NCBI GenBank assembly: GCA_018223375.1
Contig: JAGTTS010000005.1
Location: forward strand, 65,001-129,000
DNA length: 64,000 nt
Source: Clostridiaceae bacterium Marseille-Q3526
Lineage (GTDB): Bacteria; Bacillota; Clostridia; Lachnospirales; Lachnospiraceae
Reading direction: 5' to 3'
In this document: in pieces, positions 41,712 through 50,779 of the stretch
How positions within the stretch are numbered: position 1 is the first letter of the stretch
Layout of the letters: each line of letters starts with the position of its first letter
Notes under the pieces: generated by a model
Seen by the model: only the letters and a program-made list of their open reading frames with translations
Databases searched by the model: none
What the model was told of the DNA's origin: nothing
Translations under genes and position numbers: made by a program

Positions 41712-43670
41712 TTATCGCAGCAGACGTCTTCCCTGCTCCGTAATGCGGGTGCCGTTCCTGCCGGTATGCTTGACTGCCAGCCCTTTTTCTTCAAGCTCGT
41801 CTAAAAGCCTGCGAAGGCGGTATTCGCTGACAGGCGCCCCCAGAAGTTCTGAGAGGGACTGGCGCAGGAAGCTTCTTCCTGTGGGAGAACCGGCGTCCTG
41901 GGCGTTTCGGATCAGGATGAGAAGCTGTTTCTCCTCCTCTGACAGAAGACTGCTCTCCAGACGCATCAGATAATCGGGAAGGCAGTTTTCACGGTTCTTC
42001 ATCAGCTCGAAGTATTCGGTGGCATTGCGAAGCTCCCTGACGTTTCCGGGCCAGTCGTGGGCAAGGAGAATACGCCGGACGCGCTCCGGAACGTCGCAGG
42101 GCGCTGACAAAAAGCTGGAAAACAGAAGAAGGATGTCCTCCTTTCTCTCACGCAGGGGCGGCACAGAAACAGGCAGAACACTTAGACGGTAGTAGAGATC
42201 GCTGCGGAACTGTCCACGTTTCATCTCCTGGCGCAGATCCCGGTTAGTGGCGGCGATAATGCGGACGTCTATATTGATCACCCGGTCGCTTCCGATCCTC
42301 ATAATCTGTTTTTCCTGAATCACGCGCAGCAGCCGGGACTGGAGTCCTACAGGCATATCCCCGATTTCGTCGAGAAAGAGAGTTCCCTTATCTGCCTGCT
42401 CAAACAATCCCGGTTTTCCGTCCCGGCTGGCCCCGGTGAAGGCCCCGCGCACATAGCCGAACAACTCGCTTTCCAGAAGGTTTTCAGGGACAGCCGCACA
42501 GTTGACCGCCACGAAGGGCTGCAGGCTGCGATCTGACAGGCGGTGGATGGACTGGGCAATCAGTTCCTTGCCGGTTCCGCTCTCCCCCTCCAGCAGAATG
42601 GTTTTGTTTCCAGGTGAAAAGATACGCACGCTCTCCAGGCAGCGCCTCATGGAATCTGACTGGTACAGAATATCCTGTATCTGATATCTGGCAGTGAAGC
42701 CCTGGGTTTTCGCCTGGCGGCTGATTTTTTCTTCCAGAGATTTGACATAGGTAATATCCCGGAAAAAATAGAGATCCTGATAGGCAGAGCTGTCGTAGTT
42801 TAGCCTGCTTTTGCGGACTGTCATTTCGCAGACACCGAACCTGGCCGGTTCAAAATCAAAGGAGTCTCTGGAGAAAAAATCGAAAAGAGACTCGTCAAAA
42901 AGGGAGAAAAGCCGCGTCACACCCTCGCGGACCGGCTTTTTGACCATTTCGCGGAACCGTTGATTGCACAAAACGATAGTGCCGTCGGGAATCGTCAGAA
43001 GGATGCCCAGATCTACTGATTCCAGCACGTGCTTCATCTGAATATTTTTCATGATCGTTTCTTTATAATACTGGTTCAGTCCCCGGTTGGAATTTACGAT
43101 TCCGTCGGAATAGGCCAGCAGCCGCTTTGAGATTTCCTCGCCGCCCAGCTGGAGACGGCAGATAATGTCCATGAAGGTGGCCAGATCGACGCAGCGGTCC
43201 CCGATATCAATGATCCGCTTAATAAAGGAAGGAACGCGTTCAGCTTCCCCGGGAGTGACGGCGATAGTGATATCGTCTCCGCCGTCTGTCCCGTTCCACG
43301 GCTTTAAAATCAGGTTATCCACATTTAAGTCATAGAGCAGATTGACGGTCTGTAGCGTATTTTCATAATTGTCATTGACCACAAGGACAGGAGTTCCCTG
43401 AGGAATTTCAAAGAGCTTTACTAGATTTTTCTCCCTGATTGTCCGCCTGATTACAACAATATTTTCCAGGTGAAGGAGCTTTTCCTTGATCCGCTCGATC
43501 CGATCTCCCAAAGTGAACAGGAGAAGATCTCCGTCGACTGTTTCCATCTTCGCAATCTCCTCAAAGGTCAGCGTCTCAAGCTCCGCCTTGCCCCGGAAGA
43601 CGCAGAGCAGATCCTCCCTGATTTTTTCTGCAATCCGCTTCCGATCTGTAATAATTACAATCCGTTTCAA
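41712..43670 (-). CDS. Sigma-54-dependent enhancer-binding transcriptional activator
   Basis: This 652-residue activator has an N-terminal region of about 200 residues (MKRIVIITDRKRIAEKIRED) of unknown sensing role and a PAS domain (about 215-315, ESVDLGILLTIPDGTIVLCN). The AAA+ domain has Walker A GESGTGKE (362-369), the sigma-54 contact loop GAFTGA (409-414) and GTLFLDEIGDMP. The C-terminal winged-helix-like domain (SEYRLRRLLDELEEKGLAVK) replaces the usual Fis helix-turn-helix. The start is a TTG at 43670 with GGAGGG 6 nt upstream; reading further upstream gives an implausible N terminus without a site. It controls the adjacent -24/-12 promoter. Confidence 0.93.
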   Translation of the reverse strand: MKRIVIITDRKRIAEKIREDLLCVFRGKAELETLTFEEIAKMETVDGDLLLFTLGDRIERIKEKLLHLENIVVIRRTIREKNLVKLFEIPQGTPVLVVNDNYENTLQTVNLLYDLNVDNLILKPWNGTDGGDDITIAVTPGEAERVPSFIKRIIDIGDRCVDLATFMDIICRLQLGGEEISKRLLAYSDGIVNSNRGLNQYYKETIMKNIQMKHVLESVDLGILLTIPDGTIVLCNQRFREMVKKPVREGVTRLFSLFDESLFDFFSRDSFDFEPARFGVCEMTVRKSRLNYDSSAYQDLYFFRDITYVKSLEEKISRQAKTQGFTARYQIQDILYQSDSMRRCLESVRIFSPGNKTILLEGESGTGKELIAQSIHRLSDRSLQPFVAVNCAAVPENLLESELFGYVRGAFTGASRDGKPGLFEQADKGTLFLDEIGDMPVGLQSRLLRVIQEKQIMRIGSDRVINIDVRIIAATNRDLRQEMKRGQFRSDLYYRLSVLPVSVPPLRERKEDILLLFSSFLSAPCDVPERVRRILLAHDWPGNVRELRNATEYFELMKNRENCLPDYLMRLESSLLSEEEKQLLILIRNAQDAGSPTGRSFLRQSLSELLGAPVSEYRLRRLLDELEEKGLAVKHTGRNGTRITEQGRRLLR

Positions 43671-44132
43671 TTTAATCCCTCCGTAAAACCCCGCCGCCGC
43701 GTATGCGCATGATTCTGAACCAGCTATTATCACACATTTTACCGCAAAGAGCCTGAAAATAAAAGACAATTTTGCGGGGGGAATCTTCCGCTGCTCCTGG
43801 ATAATGTACTTTCAAAAGAAACAAAAATGTCACAAATATTTGACAAAAATATTAAAACAATAAAAACAAAACGAAAATAATAAATTAAAAAATTAATATT
43901 ATAGACAGATGTGTTAAGAAGCTGTATAATATTTGGAAATATGTGAGATGAACTGCTTCTTTTAATGAATGAAGAAAAGGCTGCCGCACTATACTAATAT
44001 GAGGCGCAGACAAGTGAAAAAGCTTGAGACAGGCATTTTGCATAGGGCGGCAGACAAAGAGCAGGACAGGAGCCGCCGGGCGGGAGTTTGAGCTGGAACA
44101 GCTGGAAATCAGAGGCAGAAGGTGGTGAGCGA
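43671..44132 (+). other. Intergenic control region between sigma-54 activator and V-ATPase operon
   Basis: This is a 462-bp AT-rich spacer between divergent genes. The rightward promoter is TAGACA (43902-43907), a 17-bp spacer and TATAAT (43925-43930), leaving a leader of about 195 nt before the first V-ATPase gene. On the minus strand, near 43735-43770, there are TAAAAT and GATAAT hexamers that could serve the activator gene. No coding or RNA gene is evident. Confidence 0.6.
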
Positions 44133-44447
44133 ATGGTAAAGGAAACGATTCTGGCGGTGCAGGAAGCGGAAGCGCAGGCGTCTGGCCTGGTAAGCGAAGC
44201 CAGACAGAAGGGAAAGGAACTGGCAGAGCAGACACGAAGGGAAGCGCAGAGCAGAAGCGAGGCCGCCGAACGGGAAATCCGGGAAAGTCTGGAGGCGGTA
44301 AGAAACGCCGCTAAGCTTGAGGAAGAAGAGATTCTTTCAGAGGCCGGGAGAGAAGCAGAGGCAGAGATTTCCCTGATGCGAAAGCGCGCGGAGGAGAAAT
44401 CAGAGGAAGCAGTACGTTTGATTACAGACATCCTGCTTAAGACGTGA
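44133..44447 (+). CDS. V-type ATPase subunit H (peripheral-stalk coiled coil)
   Basis: This 104-residue, almost entirely alpha-helical and charged protein has long Ala/Glu/Arg heptads (QASGLVSEARQKGKELAEQT), as in the archaeal/bacterial A/V-ATPase H (G) subunit. That subunit forms the stator with subunit E. The ATG at 44133 (protein MVKETILAVQEAEAQ) follows GGTGGTGA; an in-frame ATG at 44088 lacks a site. It is first in the nine-gene operon, whose order matches other clostridial V-ATPase clusters. Confidence 0.85.
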   Translation: MVKETILAVQEAEAQASGLVSEARQKGKELAEQTRREAQSRSEAAEREIRESLEAVRNAAKLEEEEILSEAGREAEAEISLMRKRAEEKSEEAVRLITDILLKT

Positions 44448-44485
44448 CAGACACCGCAGAAAATCCAGACAGGAGGGATGTGGAT

Positions 44486-46498
44486 ATGGCAGTTCTGCAG
44501 ATGAAGAAAATTACCATCTGCGCTCTTTTAACGGATCGGAAACAGGTGCTGGATTTCCTTCAGGGAGCCGGAGTTGTGGAGATTTCACGGCTGGAGGAAC
44601 CGGAGGGAAGCGATTTCCAGAGACCGGATACGTCTGCCAGGCGGCAGAGCTGCGAGAGGGACGCATGGACGGCGGAACAGGCCCTGGAGGTTCTTGACCA
44701 GTATGCTCCGGAAAAGACCTCTCTTCTTTCAGGGCTTGCGGGAAAGCCCCTGGCTTCCGGAGAAGAATTTGCAGCTGTTCAGGAAAACTGCCGGCTGATC
44801 ATGGAGGACGTGAAGCAGATTTTAGAGTACAGCAGAAGGATAGGGGAGAGCAGGGCGGCGGCTGCCAAGCTGGAAGCTCAGATAGAGTCTCTGTCCCCGT
44901 GGCTGGCTCTCGACGTGTCCATGCAGTGTTCCGGAACGGAGAGGACGGTTCTTTTTATTGGAGCGGCAGGAGCGCAGACGACGATTGACTCTCTCTATCA
45001 GGCGGTGGCTGAGAGAGCGCCCTCGGCAGACGTTTCGATTCAGCTGATCGGAAAGGATAAGGACCAGGTGTGCGCCGCAGTTCTCTGCCTGAAGGAGGAC
45101 GGGGCGCAGGTGGAGGAGGCTCTCCGGGCGTCAGGCTTTGCAAAGCCTTCCCAGAGCTTTGACCAGGTTCCGGCAGTGAAGAAGCAGGAGCTGGAGGAAG
45201 AGATCCGGCAGATTCGTGATGAAATCAGGGCTGTGGAGGAAAAGCTCAGAGCCTACGGCACGTCCCGGGAGAATATCAGGCTGCTGTCGGATTACTGCCG
45301 GATGCGGGCGGAGAAGTACCAGGCGCTGGGCAATATGCTTCAGTCGGGGAAAACGCTCCTTCTTACAGGCTTTGTGCCTGAGCAGGAGGAAGAGAAGCTT
45401 TTGTCCCGTTTAAACGAGAGATTTGATCTCTATGTACAGACAGAGGAAGTGCCGGAAGCAGAGGAAGCGCCGGTGCTTTTAAAGAACAGTACCTTTGCAG
45501 AGTCGGCGGAGGGAGTGACGGCTTCCTTCGGGCTTCCGGCCAGAGGAGAGATGGATCCCACTTCGGTGATGTCGCTCTGCTACGTGTTTTTCTTCGGGCT
45601 GATGCTGTCGGACGCAGCCTACGGCCTGATTGTATTTCTGGCCTGCTTCATTCTTCTGAAGAAGTTTCCAAGGATGGGAAGCGGCCTGAAAAAGTCGATC
45701 CGCCTGTTTATGTACTGCGGCGTCTCCACATTATTCTGGGGCGTCATGTTCGGCGGATATTTCGGAGATGCGGTGAATGTGATTTCCAGGACGTTTTTCG
45801 GACGGGAAATAAGCATACCGGCCGTATGGTTTACTCCCCTTGACGATCCCATGAAGATGCTTGTGATGTCCATGCTGTTCGGCGTGATCCACCTGTTTCT
45901 GGGACTGGGACTGAAGGGATATATGCTGTTAAAGGATAAACGGATTCTGGATTTCTTCTGTGACGTGGTTCTTTGGTACTGTCTCTTAACGGGCCTTATT
46001 TTAATTCTTCTCCCGTCGGAGCTGTTTGCATCCATGTCTCAGATGACTATTGTATTCCCGGAACCGGTCAATCTGCTGGCGAAGGTATTAGCCATAGGAG
46101 GAGCGGCCGGAATTCTTCTCATGTCAGGCAGAAGCAGCAAAAATCCGGCTCTCAGGCTGGCGTTAGGAGCATATGATCTCTACAATATTACAAGCTGGCT
46201 TTCCGATGTGCTCTCCTATTCCAGGCTTCTGGCCCTGGGACTGGCCACAGGCGTGATCGCTTCGGTTATCAACCAGATGGGAAGCATGGCGGGAAACGGC
46301 ATCCTGGGCGCAGTAGTGTTTATCCTGGTATTTCTGGTGGGACATGGGTTTAATCTGGCGATCAATCTGCTGGGAGCTTACGTTCACACCTGCCGTCTTC
46401 AGTATGTAGAGTTTTTCGGAAAGTTTTATGAGGGCGGCGGACGGATGTTTGAGCCGTTTCGCAGAAATACAAAATATGCGGATATTAAGGAGGACTAA
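44486..46498 (+). CDS. ntpI: V-type ATPase subunit I (membrane stator)
   Basis: This 670-residue protein has a cytoplasmic N-terminal half with coiled coils and a C-terminal half of 7-8 membrane helices. Typical features are MKKITICALLTDRKQVLDFL near the start, PVLLKNSTFAE before the first helix, LMLSDAAYGLIVF, and DVLSYSRLLALGLATGVIAS containing the conserved Arg that faces the rotor. The start at 44486 follows GGAGG by 9 nt; an upstream in-frame ATG at 44444 overlaps subunit H. It forms the ion half-channels. Confidence 0.95.
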   Translation: MAVLQMKKITICALLTDRKQVLDFLQGAGVVEISRLEEPEGSDFQRPDTSARRQSCERDAWTAEQALEVLDQYAPEKTSLLSGLAGKPLASGEEFAAVQENCRLIMEDVKQILEYSRRIGESRAAAAKLEAQIESLSPWLALDVSMQCSGTERTVLFIGAAGAQTTIDSLYQAVAERAPSADVSIQLIGKDKDQVCAAVLCLKEDGAQVEEALRASGFAKPSQSFDQVPAVKKQELEEEIRQIRDEIRAVEEKLRAYGTSRENIRLLSDYCRMRAEKYQALGNMLQSGKTLLLTGFVPEQEEEKLLSRLNERFDLYVQTEEVPEAEEAPVLLKNSTFAESAEGVTASFGLPARGEMDPTSVMSLCYVFFFGLMLSDAAYGLIVFLACFILLKKFPRMGSGLKKSIRLFMYCGVSTLFWGVMFGGYFGDAVNVISRTFFGREISIPAVWFTPLDDPMKMLVMSMLFGVIHLFLGLGLKGYMLLKDKRILDFFCDVVLWYCLLTGLILILLPSELFASMSQMTIVFPEPVNLLAKVLAIGGAAGILLMSGRSSKNPALRLALGAYDLYNITSWLSDVLSYSRLLALGLATGVIASVINQMGSMAGNGILGAVVFILVFLVGHGFNLAINLLGAYVHTCRLQYVEFFGKFYEGGGRMFEPFRRNTKYADIKED

Positions 46499-46501
46499 GT
46501 T

Positions 46502-46975
46502 ATGAGTGAGATGGGTATTGTATTTGCATTGTTGGGCGCGGCAGTGGCAGTAGGGCTTGCAGGCATCGGTTCCGCTATCGGAGTAGGCATGGCGGGGCAG
46601 GCGGCGGCAGGCGTTGTGACAGAGGATCCGGGAAAATTTGCCAAGGGTCTGGTTTTACAGCTGCTTCCCGGTACCCAGGGGATTTACGGACTGTTAGTAG
46701 GCTTTCTGGTACTCTCCGGAACAGGGCTGTTAGGCGGAGGCGCCGATATGAACATGTCCTTGGCCACAGGCCTTCTCTACTTCTTAGCCTGCCTTCCCAT
46801 TGGAATCGTAGGCCTGGTATCTGCGATTCATCAGGGACGCACAGCGGTCGCTTCTATCGGAATCGTGGCTAAGAAGCCGGAGCAGTTCGGTAAGGCCATG
46901 CTGTTCCCGGCCATGGTAGAGACTTACGCCATTCTGGCTCTGTTAGTATCCATCCTGGCAGTCAGCGCGCTTTAA
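46502..46975 (+). CDS. ntpK: V-type ATPase subunit K (proteolipid rotor ring)
   Basis: This 157-residue four-helix proteolipid consists of two fused hairpins. The essential carboxylate is E140 in PAMVETYAIL. The first hairpin has LLPGTQG (L55, T58, Q59) and the third helix HQGR (Q111). These match the L61/T64/Q65/Q110/E139 Na+ ligands known from Enterococcus hirae NtpK, so Na+ coupling is inferred. AAGGAGG precedes the ATG, which follows the subunit I stop by 3 nt. Confidence 0.95.
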   Translation: MSEMGIVFALLGAAVAVGLAGIGSAIGVGMAGQAAAGVVTEDPGKFAKGLVLQLLPGTQGIYGLLVGFLVLSGTGLLGGGADMNMSLATGLLYFLACLPIGIVGLVSAIHQGRTAVASIGIVAKKPEQFGKAMLFPAMVETYAILALLVSILAVSAL

Positions 46976-47051
46976 TTTCGGCAGTCAGAATTTTCTGACA
47001 GAGAACAGGGCGCAGGAGACAGGAATACAGAGCATGGAAGGAGAGACGGAT

Positions 47052-47651
47052 ATGACGGGACTGGAAAAGATTACAGACCGGATTCTGGCGGAAGCCAGGG
47101 CGCAGGCCGGCGAAATCCGGGAGAAGGCAGAGGAGGAGGCCGGCGCAGTCCTGCGGGAAACGGAGAAAAGACTTTCAAGATTCCGGGAGGAGGCGAAGGA
47201 GAGGGAAGCGCTTGTGAAAAAGGAGCTGGAGACAAGGGCCAGATCCTCCGCCTCTCTGAAAAAGCGCCAGCTGATTCTGGCCGCCAAGCAGGATATGATC
47301 CGGGAGCAGATTGAGAAGGCTCACCAGACTCTTTTAGCGATGGAGCCGGAGGAATATTTTTCTCTGATAGAGCAGATGGTCCGCCGGTTCGCGCTTCCCA
47401 AAGAGGGAGAAATCTGCTTCTCGCAGAGAGATTTGAAACGGCTTCCCGAACAGTTTGGGAAACGCCTGGAACAGGCTGCCGCAGAGCGTGGAGGGAGCCT
47501 GAAAATAGGCGTGGAGCCAGCTTCCCTGGACGGAGGATTTCTCCTGGATTATGACGGAATCGAGGAAAACTGTTCCTTCCAGGCGCTTCTGGCGGCGAAA
47601 CGGGACGAATGCTCCGATCAGATTCAGAAGCTCTTGTTTGAGAAAGAATAG
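47052..47651 (+). CDS. ntpE: V-type ATPase subunit E (peripheral stalk)
   Basis: This 199-residue protein has a long N-terminal helix (ILAEARAQAGEIREKAEEEA) that pairs with subunit H and a globular C-terminal domain that contacts the catalytic head. The start MTGLEKITDRIL at 47052 follows AAGGAG by 9 nt; the ATG at 47034 overlaps that site. It lies between K and C genes. Confidence 0.9.
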   Translation: MTGLEKITDRILAEARAQAGEIREKAEEEAGAVLRETEKRLSRFREEAKEREALVKKELETRARSSASLKKRQLILAAKQDMIREQIEKAHQTLLAMEPEEYFSLIEQMVRRFALPKEGEICFSQRDLKRLPEQFGKRLEQAAAERGGSLKIGVEPASLDGGFLLDYDGIEENCSFQALLAAKRDECSDQIQKLLFEKE

Positions 47652-47662
47652 GAGGGAGGAGC

Positions 47663-48637
47663 ATGGCGGATAAGAATTATACGTATGCAGTCGCCCGGAT
47701 CCGGGCTATGGAAACGGCGCTGTTTTCCTCCTCTGTGATAGAACAGCTGATGGCAGTGAAAACGTGGTCCGGCTGCCTTGATTTTCTCAGGGAGAAGGGC
47801 TGGGGAAGCGGAAATCTGAACGAGGGAGCGGAGGAGATGCTGGAAGCCGAGGAGGCGAAGGCGCAGAAGACAGTCAGGGATCTCCTGGGAGGAGACGACA
47901 GGATTCTGTCAGTGTTCAGTTATCAGAAGCTGTACCATAATCTGAAAGCCGCCATTAAAAAGACAGCATCGCCTGATTTTCCCGGAGAGCTGTACTACGA
48001 CGGCTGCGGCGTGGACGGAGCAGAGATGGAGCGGATTGTGGCGGAAAAGGATTTCAAGGCTCTCCCAGAGCACATGCAGAGCATTGCAAAGGAAGCCTAC
48101 GAGACCTTCCGCCACACCGGAGACGGCCAGCTCTGTGACGCCATGGTGGACCGGGCGGCGTTAGAGGCCGTTTACAGCGAGGGAAAGAGAAGCGGCGAGC
48201 CGGTGCTGATGGCTTACGCGGAGTCAGTGACAGCGGTGGCGGATATTAAGATAGCCGTCCGCTCCCAGAAGACGGGAAAGAGCCTGGAGTTTATGCGGCA
48301 GAGCATGGCGCCCTGCGAAAGCCTGAATACAGAGCGGCTTTCTATGGCGGCTCTCTCAGGAATTTCTGCTATCTGCGAATATCTGGAGGGAACCTCCTAT
48401 AAAGAGGGCGCGGAGGCGCTTAAGGAATCGCCCTCAGCCTTCGAGAGGTGGTGCGACAACCAGCTGATAGAGAGCATTAAGCCGCAGAAATATAATCCGT
48501 TTTCAGCGGGGCCGCTGGCGGCCTACCTGTTAGCCAGGGAAAATGAGATTAAGACAGTTCGGATCATTCTGACCGGGAAGCTTAACAATCTTCCGGAGGA
48601 AGCGATCCGGGAAAGGATCAGGGAAATGTATGTATAA
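47663..48637 (+). CDS. ntpC: V-type ATPase subunit C (d-type rotor-stalk connector)
   Basis: This all-helical 324-residue protein (YTYAVARIRAMETALFSSSV at the N terminus, NPFSAGPLAAYLLARENEIK near the end) is of the V-ATPase C/d type. It joins the central stalk to the proteolipid ring. GGAGG precedes the ATG. Its end overlaps subunit F by 8 bp. Confidence 0.94.
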   Translation: MADKNYTYAVARIRAMETALFSSSVIEQLMAVKTWSGCLDFLREKGWGSGNLNEGAEEMLEAEEAKAQKTVRDLLGGDDRILSVFSYQKLYHNLKAAIKKTASPDFPGELYYDGCGVDGAEMERIVAEKDFKALPEHMQSIAKEAYETFRHTGDGQLCDAMVDRAALEAVYSEGKRSGEPVLMAYAESVTAVADIKIAVRSQKTGKSLEFMRQSMAPCESLNTERLSMAALSGISAICEYLEGTSYKEGAEALKESPSAFERWCDNQLIESIKPQKYNPFSAGPLAAYLLARENEIKTVRIILTGKLNNLPEEAIRERIREMYV

Positions 48638-48950
48638 GATGGCAGTCGTGGGAGATTATGACAGCATTTACGGCTTCGCCGCCCTGGGACTTGACACGTT
48701 TCCCGCAGACGGGCCGGAGAAGCTGGAGCAGGTGTTTCACAATCTGGTTTCCGGCGGGTATGCGGTGATTTACATGACAGAAGCGGCGGCCGCCCAAATC
48801 AGCCGCACAGTGGAGCGGTACAGAGAAAGCCTGCTTCCGGCGGTCATTCTCATTCCGGGAGTGTCCGGAAACACAGGCAAGGGGATTGAGGGAGTGAAAA
48901 AGTCGGTGGAGCAGGCGGTTGGATCAGACATTCTGTTCGGAGGAGTCTAG
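48630..48950 (+). CDS. ntpG: V-type ATPase subunit F (central stalk)
   Basis: This 106-residue Rossmann-like protein has KMAVVGDYDSIYGFAALGLD and the C-terminal PGVSGNTGKGIEGVKKSVEQ, as in subunit F, which binds D in the rotor axle. It overlaps the subunit C end, so translation is coupled. A GGCGGCC / GGCCGCC hairpin (48963-48979) lies between it and the A subunit gene and could tune transcript stability. Confidence 0.94.
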   Translation: MYKMAVVGDYDSIYGFAALGLDTFPADGPEKLEQVFHNLVSGGYAVIYMTEAAAAQISRTVERYRESLLPAVILIPGVSGNTGKGIEGVKKSVEQAVGSDILFGGV

Positions 48951-49009
48951 CAGAGTGAAAAGGGCGGCCTTTGGCCGCCAGTTGACAGAAAGGTGGGTGA
49001 AGCCTTCCA

Positions 49010-50779
49010 ATGAGCAAAGGTGTGATTAAAAAGGTAGCAGGACCGCTGGTAATTGCAGAGGGAATGCGGGACGCCAATATGTACGACGTGGTCCGTGTCA
49101 GCAGCCAGCGTCTGATAGGCGAGATTATAGAGATTCACGGGGATCAGGCATATATCCAGGTTTACGAGGAGACCTCGGGACTGGGACCGGGAGAGCCGGT
49201 GGAGTCCATGGACATGCCGCTGTCGGCAGAGCTGGGACCAGGACTGATTACCAGTATTTATGACGGAATCCAGCGTCCGTTGGACGACATTATGAAGGCC
49301 ACAGGAAGCAATAACCTAAAGCGCGGCGTGGAGGTTCCTTCCCTGAAGAGGAACCTGAAGTGGAATTTCGTTCCTACAGTGAAAGCCGGGGATACGGTGG
49401 AAGCCGGGGACATTATCGGAACGGTCCAGGAGACCATTGTGGTAGTTCATAAGATCATGGTTCCAAACGGAGTGCGGGGAACGGTGAAGGAGATCCGGGC
49501 CGGAGAGTTTACAGTGGAGGAGACTGTGGCGGTGATCGCCACAAAGACAGGTGACAGAGAGCTGACGCTCATGCAGCGCTGGCCAGTCAGACAGGGACGC
49601 CCCTACAAGAAAAAGCTGCCTCCTGAGATGCCTCTTGTGACGGGCCAGAGAGTTATCGACGCCTTCTTCCCCATCGCCAAGGGCGGCGTGGCTGCGGTGC
49701 CAGGCCCCTTTGGAAGCGGAAAGACAGTCATCCAGCACCAGCTGGCCAAGTGGGCGGAGGCTGACATTGTGGTTTACATCGGCTGCGGCGAGCGTGGCAA
49801 CGAGATGACGGACGTACTGAACGAGTTCCCGGAGTTAAAGGATCCGAAGACAGGCCACTCCCTGATGCAGAGGACGGTGCTGATTGCCAACACCTCTGAT
49901 ATGCCGGTAGCGGCCAGAGAGGCATCTATCTATACGGGAATTACCATTGCAGAATACTTCAGAGACATGGGCTACTCCGTGGCGCTGATGGCCGATTCCA
50001 CCTCCCGGTGGGCGGAGGCCCTCCGAGAGATGTCCGGCCGTCTGGAGGAGATGCCCGGCGAGGAAGGCTATCCCGCTTACCTGGGAAGCCGTCTGGCCCA
50101 GTTCTACGAGAGAGCCGGCCATGTGGTGTGCAATGGTTCAGAAGGCAGGGAGGGCGCTCTTTCAGCCATCGGAGCCGTATCGCCGCCAGGAGGAGATATC
50201 TCGGAGCCTGTGTCCCAGGCCACCCTCCGCATTGTCAAGGTCTTCTGGGGACTGGATTCCTCCCTGGCCTATAAGAGACATTTCCCGGCCATCAACTGGC
50301 TGACCAGCTATTCCCTCTATGTGGACAATATGGGAAAATGGTTTAACGAAAAGGTGTCTCCGGAGTGGATGACCTGCCGTCAGGGCATGATGAGCCTTCT
50401 CCAGGAGGAGGCGGAGCTGGAGGAGATCGTAAAGATGGTAGGTATGGACGCTCTGTCGCCCACAGACCGCCTGAAGATGGAGGCGGCCCGTTCCATCCGC
50501 GAGGACTTCCTGCACCAGAACTCCTTCCACGACGTGGATACCTACACTTCCCTGAGAAAGCAGTTCCTGATGATGAAGCTGGTTCTGGCCTTCTACGAGA
50601 AATCCGAGAAGGCGCTGAAGGACGGCGCAGGCGTCCAGGGCCTGATTAAGATGCCAGTCCGCGAAAAAATCGGACGTTTTAAATATGTGCTGGATGAAAA
50701 TATTGAGACAGAATATGAAGCAGTGACAAAGGAGCTGGAAGCTGAGATTGCCGACGTGCTCAGAAGGGAGGACTTCTAA
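49010..50779 (+). CDS. ntpA: V-type ATPase catalytic subunit A
   Basis: This is the ATP-hydrolysing subunit of the A3B3 head. The 589-residue protein has an N-terminal barrel (VIKKVAGPLVIAEGM), the bulge/non-homologous region typical of A subunits (VEVPSLKRNLKWNF), Walker A PGPFGSGKTVIQH, catalytic Glu in GCGERGNEM and Walker B VALMADSTSRWAEALRE. The length and motifs are complete. The stop is directly followed by the B gene start. Confidence 0.97.
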   Translation: MSKGVIKKVAGPLVIAEGMRDANMYDVVRVSSQRLIGEIIEIHGDQAYIQVYEETSGLGPGEPVESMDMPLSAELGPGLITSIYDGIQRPLDDIMKATGSNNLKRGVEVPSLKRNLKWNFVPTVKAGDTVEAGDIIGTVQETIVVVHKIMVPNGVRGTVKEIRAGEFTVEETVAVIATKTGDRELTLMQRWPVRQGRPYKKKLPPEMPLVTGQRVIDAFFPIAKGGVAAVPGPFGSGKTVIQHQLAKWAEADIVVYIGCGERGNEMTDVLNEFPELKDPKTGHSLMQRTVLIANTSDMPVAAREASIYTGITIAEYFRDMGYSVALMADSTSRWAEALREMSGRLEEMPGEEGYPAYLGSRLAQFYERAGHVVCNGSEGREGALSAIGAVSPPGGDISEPVSQATLRIVKVFWGLDSSLAYKRHFPAINWLTSYSLYVDNMGKWFNEKVSPEWMTCRQGMMSLLQEEAELEEIVKMVGMDALSPTDRLKMEAARSIREDFLHQNSFHDVDTYTSLRKQFLMMKLVLAFYEKSEKALKDGAGVQGLIKMPVREKIGRFKYVLDENIETEYEAVTKELEAEIADVLRREDF

